From Budorcas taxicolor (Eukaryota > Chordata > Mammalia > Artiodactyla > Bovidae): DNA of 64,000 nucleotides. This document shows, piece by piece, positions 55,702-64,000 of the stretch. The notes under the pieces are model-generated. The model worked only from the letters and a program-made list of their open reading frames with translations. It ran no database searches and had not been told where the DNA came from. Position numbers and translations under genes: made by a program. Position 1 is the stretch's first letter, and every line of letters begins with the position of its first letter. The stretch lies in assembly GCF_023091745.1 (NCBI RefSeq), contig NC_068930.1, positions 7,710,262 to 7,774,261 of the forward strand. The letters are read 5' to 3'.

Positions 55702-56655
55702 TTTATTCAAAGCATGAATTTAGTCCGAGAAGTGAGAAAATGAAGAAGAAATGAAAACAGTCAAGCAAGACAAAATAATAAGTTTAGCCATTAAGCAAAG
55801 TCTTTAGTTTGGAATAAACCTTTAGTTCCTCCTCAAGGGCTACAGAGAATATTCCGAGCCATGTTCTTTGAGCTGTTTTGTAGATTCTGAACCCCCTTCC
55901 AGGTAGAAGAATTTAACTGTGTGCTGCCCACAGGCATGTAGACCCCAGACAGCTTGGTTAATGATGGTTAATGATGTTGACTCCCGATTACCTCAACACC
56001 AACCAGTCTGAAGAACTTCCATGAGCTGATCATATTCCCCACAACCCTCCTCCCTCACCCTGTCTTTAGAAACTTTCCCCTGAAAGCCTCTGGGGAGTTT
56101 AGGCCTTTTGAGCACTAGCTGCCTGGACAGCTTGCTTGACGCCTGCAATAAACTCTGCACTTTCCTTCACCACAGCCCAATGTCAGTAAATTGTCTTTAT
56201 TCAGTTCAGTCACTCAGTCATGTCTGACTCTTTGCGACCCCACGAATCGCAGCACACCAGGCCTCCCTGTCTGTCACCAACTCCCTGAGTTCACTCAAAC
56301 TCATGTCCATCGAGTCAGTGATGCCATCCAGCCATCTCATCCCCTGTTGTCCCCTTCTCCTCCTGCCCCCAATCTCTCCCAGCATCAGAGTCTTTTCCAA
56401 TGAGTCAACTTTTCACATGAGGTGGCCAAAGGACTGGAGTTTCAGCTTTAGCATCAGTCCTTCCAGTGAACAGTCAGCACTGATCTCTTTTAGGATGGAC
56501 TGGTTGGATCTCCTTGCAGTCCAAGGGACTCTCAAGAGTCTTCTCCAACAGCACAGTTCAAAAGCATCAATTCTTCGGTGCTCAGCCTTCTTCACAGTCC
56601 AACTCTCACATCCATATGTGGCCACTGTCTTTATTGGATGCGGGCAAAAAGCATC
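55702..56655 (+). repeat. Endogenous retroviral-type LTR, split by BovB
   Basis: The U3/R-like part runs from about 55702. The segment CACCCTGTCTTTAGAAAC, the CTGGACAGCTTGCTTGACG block and the poly(A) signal AATAAA at 56149-56154 followed by CTGCACTTTCCTTCACC are typical of a bovid LTR. After the BovB it resumes at 56636 with GGATGCGGGC. The exact 5' boundary and family name are uncertain. No retroviral coding region is seen next to it. Confidence 0.65.
56202..56625 (-). repeat. BovB LINE 3' end inside LTR
   Basis: Antisense BovB from CAGTTCAGTCACTCAGTCATG to CTCACATCCATATGTGGCCAC. A perfect 10-bp duplication of LTR sequence, TGTCTTTATT, lies at 56192-56201 and 56626-56635. Confidence 0.95.
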
Positions 56656-57125
56656 CTGGCATGAGAGCATCTCAAGTTAATGTATTCGATAGCTTTCTTT
56701 ATTTTTGTACTTTATAGAAATAGGGTCAAACATATTCTTTCAAAATTGTGTGATTCTTTCCCAATTTTTGCTCAAAATGGAGTTTGTAAGATTTATGTGG
56801 TTAGTAAGTGAGTAGCCCATGTTCTGAAGGTAAGCAGTCTGCTTTTGAGGGTTGTTTGCGCTGTTGCCAGTGTTCCGTGTTTTGCAGGATGAGGTGTGAC
56901 TACTCCCTGGCTCCTAGATGCCCATGCACAAGTTTCCTCTACAACTTACCCTAACTGTAGATCTGCCCTGTCATACGGCAGGTACGCATCCCTTCATGAG
57001 ATGCTGTCAGATCCCTCGCTGGACTCTCCCCAAGTGGTTGTGCCAAATGAGACTCCCACACTCGGAAGATTCCCATGGCTCCACATTCTTATCTTGGCTT
57101 TCATGTGCATTTGAGATTAAGTAAC
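56656..57125. other. Unique intergenic
   Basis: No gene or repeat recognised. Confidence 0.45.
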
Positions 57126-57129
57126 ATTT

Positions 57130-57400
57130 CCTTTCTTTGTAATTTGAGATTCCTTGTTTACAAACACCTCTCTGTGCCTTTTGCTCACTTTTCCATTGGA
57201 CGGCTTATATTTTCCATGTCAGATTGGAGTTCTTTCATACTTTGAATACTAACTCTTTGTTGGTTACAGTTGCTATGAATACTGTGTGTGACTTGTCTTT
57301 GTTCTCACAATGTCTTCTGATAACGGTTCTTAATGCAACATGATCTAATGGATCAATTTTTCCCATATGGTGGATTTTTTTGTTTTGTTTTGTTTTTCCT
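57130..57400 (-). repeat. Old L1 fragment, antisense, weak
   Basis: TTTGCTCACTTTTCCATTGGACG, TACTAACTCTTTGTTGGTTAC and CTAATGGATCAATTTTTCCC resemble the antisense L1 ORF2 end region. Divergence is high. Confidence 0.5.
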
Positions 57401-58135
57401 GCTTGTTCCCTACTTTACATGGGAACAGACAGTGGTTCAGATATTGGGTAATCTCATGCCCAGGTTCCAACCCAGTTTGCTCCTACTGGGGATTTACCCA
57501 CACAAGTTATCTCCCAAGGCCACCGTGAGTCCAAAGACACCTGGGCTCCGATGCTGCCTGGGACCCCCAGGTCCAGTCGACTCCCCACCCTCAGGCACTG
57601 TCACCAGCTCCTTCTTCAGGTCAAGAATTTTATTCTTCTCCCTAGTATTCATCCCCATAGCAGGACTGGCTGGAATGCTTGTGTGTGATGTGTCCTTAGG
57701 GCATTGGGGCTCCAGGATGCATCTGTGAAGGGAGGGCCCCCTGGAGCCTCCCAAGGAAGATCTTCCTGGAGCAAGTTCTCAGGGAAGGGCCTTCAGGGAA
57801 AATGGGGATTCATTAGGGAGGCTGTTTAATGTTACTGTCCCTTTGATGATGATGACAATGGTGATAATGATGCTATCTTGTTGCTATTTGTGTTCCACAG
57901 AGGCTGAGAGGAAGAACAAAGATTTGGATTCAACAAGGAAAGCTGGGAGGGCACGGCCTCCTCTCTCCTGAGGGCTCTTGCCCCTGTGTCTTGAAGAGTA
58001 AACCGCATGACCTCAGTTAAAGGAAGGAAAAGAGGGTGAAAGGAAAGAAGACAGGAAGGAAAAGGAAAGGAGGTCCCCCGCAGTCCCATCGTCCCCACAC
58101 GCACCTCCTTCCGGGTCACGTGCAGGCCTGTGCCG
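57401..58135. other. Intergenic with a purine-rich tract
   Basis: A purine-only-like tract (GGAAAGGAAAAGAGG type) lies at 58018-58078. Short GAT repeats lie at 57845-57873. No gene. Confidence 0.5.
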
Positions 58136-58149
58136 CTTGGTGCACTTAC

Positions 58150-58490
58150 TATTTTGTGTTCCTTTGTCACTTCTATGTTTGTTCTTGTGAAACATACTTA
58201 ATTTTTAACAGCCATCCAAGGCACCACTGAGTGGATAGACGTGCCCGAACGCAGCCATTACTTCCAGTATTGGACAGACACGAGGCTATTTTCAGAGTCA
58301 GCCTAGATGATTTAGTCAAACCAGTAGTGGTTAGCTTTAATCATTATTTCTTTTTTCTACCTTTTAACTATTTCCTTAAGCTACATTCTCAGAAATGGGA
58401 TTTCTGGGTAAAAGGGGATGGATATTTTTGTTGCTTTTAAAAGATAGTGGTAGATCTCTTTTCAAAAATGTTGTGCTAATTTGTAAAACC
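58150..58490 (-). repeat. Old L1M fragment, antisense
   Basis: CTCAGAAATGGGATTTCTGGG followed by TTTTCAAAAATGTTGTGCTAA is the common antisense L1M signature. The outer limits are uncertain. Confidence 0.5.
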
Positions 58491-59588
58491 CAAAATAAAT
58501 TTCTTACAATTTTTCAAAGGTAATAGTGCAGCAAGAAAAGTTCCCCAGAATATCCCTCCAGTGCCTTGGAGGGCTCTTTCCTTACAGAGTTTCAGGAAGG
58601 TTCTAATCAGCAGCTCTATTTTTGTGAGCTCAGGTTGTGGTAGACAGGAGGCTGTGTGGCTATCAGGACTGATAAGGGTGTTTGGGGACTGTTTGTGGCC
58701 AGTTTAAATGCCTACTATGTAGCGCTGTAGTCTGGGGACCTGGTGAGAGTGGCAGGCTCTCTTTGTAGAGACTCCTCTTCCACCTTCCCAAAGCTTGCCC
58801 TTCAGGTGTGGAATGACACGGCTGAGGGCACTGCCAACTGGATGGGCAGCCTTGCTCACACGGTGGTCTTGCGTTGCTCTCTCAAGAAAGTAAAGGCCTG
58901 GGTGATTGTCGCCGGGCTCAACTGTACCCCAAGAGGGTGTGAGTGCTCAGGCCAACAGCCCAGGTAGGGAGGCTGAGCCCTGAGGATCAGAGCTGTTCTG
59001 GGCTCAGCTCAGGTTCCCTCCCTGGGAACCAGTTGGAGGATCCAGGCAGCATCAAAGCCCAGGGAGCAGTGAGTGGGTGCAGGGATGTCCCTGCCCTCCT
59101 GCCAAAGCCTTTCCCTCTGGCTGCTGGGCCTTCCCAGGGACAGAGAGACCCATGGCTCAAGGGCGAGGGGCAAGTGTCCCCAGACTGACTGGGCCACAGA
59201 CCCACACGCATGCTCCAGCAAAGGCATTTTGCACAGGACCTGGGAACCCAGGCCCACTCTGCAAGCTACCCCTGAGAGAGGCCAGGGCCTTGGAAGGGAT
59301 CTGCCCAGGACATGAGCGTGGGTGTGTTTGCTTGGAGAGCAGGGTCAGAGGCTCTGTCGGGGCAGGAACCCAAGGAGGCCTGAGTCTGAACACTCAGCAC
59401 AAACAGACAAGCAAACCCCTTCCTGTGTGCGGGCAGAGCCCAGCTCGCCATGCCCCACCCCTGCTGCTGCTGAGGTGGAATTCTGGGGCTTCCGGAGCTG
59501 GGGGAGTTTGGGACTCTTTCCCCAATGACAGCCTCGGCCATGCAGTTTCACAAGCTCCTTCAATACGCCAGTGTCAACATCAACCACA
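58491..59588. other. Intergenic, GC-rich toward its end
   Basis: Frames of up to 172 codons on both strands at 59009-59595 overlap each other. None has a recognised domain. No gene is supported. Confidence 0.45.
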
Positions 59589-59591
59589 ACA

Positions 59592-59850
59592 GTAGAAGTA
59601 ATAAAAATAGTGCTAACTGTTACTTACTCAGGACTTCTCACGTGCCCACTACTGTTCTAAGGGTTTTGTATGGTCTCACTACGTGGGAGGTGTTGCTGTC
59701 ATTATTCCCATTTTACAGACGTGGACCCTAAAGCCCAAGAGGGGTTAAGAAACTTGCTCCAGGTCATACAGCCAGTAAGTAGGGGAATTGGAGTCAAACT
59801 AAAGCTGCCTGGCTCTGGAGCCAGTGAGTTTCCTCACTTCCCTGACCAGC
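59592..59850 (+). repeat. MIR SINE, nearly complete
   Basis: It is collinear with the MIR consensus: GTGCTAACTGTTACTTACTC, GTGCCCACTACTGTTCTAAGG, ATTCCCATTTTACAGACG, AAACTTGCTCCAGGTCATAC, then CCTGGCTCTGGAGCCAGTG. Confidence 0.88.
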
Positions 59851-59999
59851 TTTTGTGTCTTACAAGATAACAGATGCTCTCACATCTACGGTCGCATAGA
59901 AACTGCCAGCAACGGCGTCTGGGGGCAGAGCTGCAGCTCTAAGCACTGACAAGGGCTGCAGCCAGCACCTGGCTTTCCAGCCGGGCAACTTTAGCTGAT

Positions 60000-60150
60000 T
60001 ACCCAATTTGTCTTATCCAATCACTTTATCCGTAAAATGGGGGTATAATCCCCACTTCACTGCACCAGGGGAGGAAGGGCTGTGAGGATTAAATGAGATC
60101 ACATCTCTGAATGTGTGCAGCACCTTGGTAGACACCTGGGAAATGTGGGC
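60000..60150 (-). repeat. MIR SINE, antisense
   Basis: CTTTATCCGTAAAATGGGGGTA and GGCTGTGAGGATTAAATGAG match the antisense MIR core. Confidence 0.8.
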
Positions 60151-61350
60151 TTCTGGGCCAAGTTCTCTTCCTCTTAATATGTTCTCCAAAGGCCCCCTAA
60201 CTGTCCTGGGTGCACTCGCCGAGGCAGAGGAGCAGTCACAAAGCAGTGATGAGTCTATGCATACTGCCACACATAGCTCTAAGAGGAGGCAAACGTACAC
60301 AATGTAAGACTCCACCTCACAAGGCCACACTCTGCGCATGGCCTCCAAGAAGCTGTGAAACTGTGGGAGAAAATCACACTTTCTCAACACTTTGCTGACA
60401 ACTGGAAGGCTCTGTGGTTTAACTGCCTAATGTCCTGCTCTCAGTTACGTCCTTCTGTTGAGTGGCCCTTGGGGACCAGCTAATCTGTGAGCCCGGGGCA
60501 CATGCCCCCTTTAGTTATTAGATTCTCCTTCCAGTTTCACCTCTGAATCCCCAAAAGGCCCATCTGAGAACTTGCTCATCTTCTTGACCTCCCTGTTCTA
60601 CGGGAAAGTCAGCCAACTAGCCAAAGAGAGTGTGTGCGCATGTGCACACTCAGCCGTGTCTGACTTTAAAGATGGAGATATTTATTAATACCATAAAAAC
60701 GTAATGCTGATTTAGATTTCAGTTTTATTTTTTGACTCCATTAAAATAGATTGGGAGAAAGAACGACTATCACTGATGGCATGGATTCTGCCATTCGTAA
60801 CTGAGAAAATGAGTATTTTAGAAAGGCACTTGGATACTCACTTTCAAACCAGTAAAGAAGAAAGGAGGGGTGGACACTGAGCAGGCAGCGAGCAGTAACT
60901 GCGCACAGTCTGCCTCTTTGCTGTCCAGCACTCATTCCACCCTTCCCCAACCCCCCACAGGAAATGTCACTGTCTCCCATGGCAGAGAGCCAAAGTTTCG
61001 TATCTCTACACCAGGCCAGCTTCTCCATTAGACTCATTGGAAAAGTCCCACGGCCTTCAAACTACAAGACACATTCTCTGCTCCAGCATCGGCAGCTGTC
61101 ACTGGTACATGCAGCAAACGTCCTGCCCTGTGAGGACACTCTGTTCCTGGGGCACCTGGCACCCTGCTCTGCTCCTGGGAGTATCTGCTGTAGTCATTGC
61201 CCACTGTGGACTTGGTTCTGCCCTCCATAGGAGTCATCCCTGTCCATTACTCTCATGACCACACATAAGGCAGGTTGGCAGAGGCATGCCATCGCTGGGG
61301 CCACATAGCTTCTGGTTGGAGAGTATTAGGGGTCCTGAGGACCAGGAATA
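60151..61350. other. Unique intergenic, one SINE remnant
   Basis: A short antisense Bov-tA remnant is possible at about 60640-60668 (CACACTCAGCCGTGTCTGAC). No gene is supported. Confidence 0.45.
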
Positions 61351-62540
61351 GTCTGTCACTGTTTCCATTGTTTCCCCATCTATTTGCCATGAAGTGATGG
61401 GACTGGATGCCATGATCTGAGTTTTCTGAATGTTGAGTTTTAAACCAACTTTTTCACTCTTCTCTTTCACCTTCATCAAAAGGCTCTTTAGTCCTTCTTT
61501 GCTTTCGGCCATAAGGGTGGTGTCATCTGCATATCTGAGGTTATTGATATTTCTCCTGGCAATCTTGATTACAGCCTGTGCTTCATCCAGCCCAGCATTT
61601 CTCATGATGTACTCTGCATAGAACTTAATGAGTAGGGTGACAACATTCAGCCTTGATGTACTTCTTTCCCAATTTGGAACCAGTCTGTTGTTCCATGTCC
61701 AGTTCTAACTATTGCTTCATGACCTGCATACTAATTTCTCAGAAGGCAGGTCAGGTGGTCTGGTATTCCCATCTCTTTCAGAATTTTCCACAGTTTGTTG
61801 TGATCCACACAGTCAAAAGCTTTGGCATAGTCAAGAAAGCAGAAATAGATGTTTTTCCGGAACTCTCTTTTTTTTTTGATGATTCAACAGATGTTGGCAA
61901 TTTGATCTCTGCTTCCTCTGCCTTTTATAAATCCAGCTTGAACATCTGGAAGTTCATGGTTCATGTACTGTTGAAGTTTGGTTGGAGAATTTTGAGCATT
62001 ACTTTGCTAGTGTGTGAGATGAGTGCAAATGTGTGGTAGTTTGAACATTCTTTGGCATTGCCTTTCTTTGACATTGGAATGAAAACTGACGTTTTCCAGT
62101 CTTGTGGCCACTGCTAAGTTTTCCAAATTTGCTGGCATAATGAATGCAGAACTTTCACAGCATCATCTTTTCGGATTTGAAATAGCTCAACTGGAATTCC
62201 ATCACCTCCACTAGCTTTGTTCATAGTGATGCTTCCTAAGGCCCACTTGACTTCACACTCCAAGATTTCTAGCTCTAGGTGGGTAATCACACCATCGTGG
62301 TTATCTGGGTCTTTAAGATCTTTTTTGTGTAGTTTTTCTGTGTATTCTTGCCACCGCTTCTTAACATCTTCTGCTTCTGTTAGGTCCATACCATTTCTGT
62401 CCTTTATTGTGCCCATCTTTGCATGAAACGTTCCCTTGGCATCTCTCGTTTTCTTGAAGAGATCTCTGGTCTTTCCCATTGCATTGTTTCCCTCTATTTA
62501 TTTGCATTGATCATTGAGGAAGGCTTTCTTATCCCTTCAG
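61351..62540 (-). repeat. BovB LINE internal part lacking its 3' end
   Basis: Antisense from GTCTGTCACTGTTTCCATTG through the YADD region near 61520-61545 to CTTGAAGAGATCTCTGGTC and GAGGAAGGCTTTCTTATCCC. The last roughly 0.6 kb of the family 3' end is absent. Frames at 61234-61605 and 62114-62479 are its broken reverse transcriptase. Confidence 0.93.
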
Positions 62541-62925
62541 AAGGGATTGCTGTTACCCATTGAATTATCTCAGGTAATAATTTTACTCAAAAACCTGGTT
62601 GGCCTTTGGTATTTTGTTGAGGGTAAGGGGAGGTCATTCCATTCGAAAGGAACCATAGTCAATGATCTACCCTAGTCTAAGTCTTATACAATAATTCCAA
62701 TGATTTACCTACTTGGCATCTGTGTATTGCTCTCACCCTAACTGGATTGTTACTACATTCAAACAGTAGCCTCATGGGAGATGCCCCTTCACATGCCATT
62801 TTCTGGGGGTCTCTCTGTTAGATGAAGTTCTTAAGAGAAGGTTCTAGAGAAAGACCTTATATTCCAACTTTATCTCCTGCTATGGCTGCCATTTGCAGGC
62901 AACAATTTCAGTCTAGTGTAAAGAA

Positions 62926-62961
<36 letters not shown>

Positions 62962-63505
62962 CCTATAAGACTCTTCCAGAACTTTCACTGCATCAAGCTT
63001 GAAGGCCACTGAGAGAGGGAGCTTCTCTTAGATTGTCACATTCCCTCCTATCCCTGCCTGACATCTGGCTCTTTCTGATTTCAGTCCATTCCTCTATTGT
63101 AGAACATGGCCTAAAGTAGCCAAAACAACAGTCCCGTTCTGGATTTTTCCTAACATCTCCCCAAGTCGACAGCCTCACTCAATATATAGTCTGTGCCTCA
63201 CTATTTGGCAAAATGTTTTGCTATGGCATGACAAGGATCACCAACATTCTGTCCTGGAAAGTTGAGGTTCTCATTATCTGCCTCTCCCTCCTCCCTGAGC
63301 CAATTCCTGCAGTGCTCCACTGCCATCTACCAGATTTTGGATCAGTTAGGAGGGCACTTGGTTGCAAGAAAACCTGAATAGTGGGGAGGAATGTATGGGT
63401 CTCTTACAACAGGAAGTTTGAGGCAGTCCAGGGCTGGTCCATCATCCAGGGGTATCAGGGCACTCAGGCTCTTCCTTGCTTCCTGTTCTGTTCTTTTTGT
63501 ATTTT
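62541..63505. other. Unique intergenic with (GT)n
   Basis: A (GT)n of about 13 units lies at 62931-62957. No gene or other repeat is recognised. Confidence 0.6.
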
Positions 63506-63507
63506 TC

Positions 63508-63547
63508 TGTCGGACACGACTGAGCGACTGAACTGAACTGAACTGAA
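63508..63547 (+). repeat. Ultra-short BovB 3' stub
   Basis: About 40 bp: TGTCGGACACGACTGAGCG, then the AACTGA repeats. Only the extreme 3' end is present. Confidence 0.88.
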
Positions 63548-64000
63548 ATCAGAAATAGTTGTTTATTTGTGCAACAGAAGCTGTGTCAAGATGGTTAAGC
63601 AAAAGAGAAATTTATTAAAAGGAATTTTGGGGAAGGCTGAAGTAACAGCTAGAGAGGAAACACTGCCATTGGCCCACGGAGCACCAGATGTTACAGGGGG
63701 CCTGTTACCTGGAGCCTGACCTCACTCCATACACGGCTGCCACCAGCAGCGTCCCTCCAGCACTTGGAGCCTGACCACTCCTACGCTCTGAAGCCTCTTT
63801 CTGGACTGATGCCTTATGCAGCTGAATAGGACTGGGGGCGGGGGAGGGGTCAGCTCACATGCTTAAGCCCTCCCTGCAAAGGAGGCTGGGAAAGGAGTTT
63901 GATGTCTCGTGAGGTTGAATCTGATTGGAGAATCCTAGGTCACGTGCCTGAGCCCTGGGTGTCCTGGGTGCAAAGGAGACCGGCTGGAGAGTTTTTTCTA
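63548..64000. other. Intergenic, nothing recognised
   Basis: Mixed sequence with a short inexact repeat of GGAGCCTGAC (63713 and 63766). No gene. Confidence 0.45.

Noticed and set aside
59077..59595. 172-codon open frame with overlapping frames on both strands
   Set aside because: Composition effect of GC-rich DNA; no similarity recognised.
26551..64000. Possible LRRK1 exons, expected downstream from human synteny
   Set aside because: No frame resembles kinase, ROC/COR or leucine-rich repeat sequence. In human the gap is large, so absence is expected.

Overview
The window is a piece of a ruminant (bovid) nuclear genome. The evidence is the dense load of Bov-tA SINEs (tRNA-Glu head joined to a Bov-A body) and of BovB RTE-type LINE fragments ending in AACTGA repeats. 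Both are found together in bovid genomes. CHR-type SINEs and ruminant L1 copies fit the same picture. The sequence does not let me separate cattle, buffalo, sheep and goat. There is no bacterial or viral gene organisation.

Only one host gene is visible: the terminal coding exon of CHSY1 (chondroitin sulfate synthase 1) on the + strand, at 23648-25240. A canonical splice acceptor precedes it and a roughly 1.3 kb 3' UTR with several poly(A) signals follows it. Its 530 codons correspond to residues 273-802 of the 802-residue human protein. They include the end of the glucuronosyltransferase half and the whole GalNAc-transferase domain with its DVD metal-binding motif. Positions 1-23647 are therefore the 3' part of the last CHSY1 intron. 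From about 26.55 kb to the end the sequence is intergenic. In human the next gene in this direction is LRRK1, convergent and far away, and I see none of its exons here.

Intron (1-23.6 kb): a complete but dead mariner with both inverted termini and TA duplications (263-1430), several BovB 3' fragments and Bov-tA SINEs, a SINE-in-SINE nest (13.86-14.19 kb) inside an old L1, and a long TG/TA-rich tract (12.2-12.44 kb). A pair of inverted duplicated segments (9.8-10.28 and 12.44-12.9 kb) shares the same BovB/flank junction.

Intergenic region (26.5-64 kb): a twin-primed L1 with a target-site duplication (28.1-28.5 kb), a BovB interrupted by a SINE (30.3-31.4 kb), tandem CHR SINEs (39.2-39.8 kb), L1 fragments, and a 1.7 kb BovB with a long reverse-transcriptase frame (42.97-44.64 kb). 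An L1 interrupted by four other elements lies at 47.6-50.2 kb. A short interval (54.0-55.7 kb) holds two close, nearly perfect inverted repeats, followed directly by an LTR that itself carries a BovB with a clean target-site duplication. Most remaining sequence is unique and non-coding as far as I can see.

I found no undescribed multi-gene system. The most unusual structures are the 243-bp snap-back palindrome at 55.1-55.7 kb, the 74-bp inverted repeat beside it, and the inverted segmental duplication in the CHSY1 intron.
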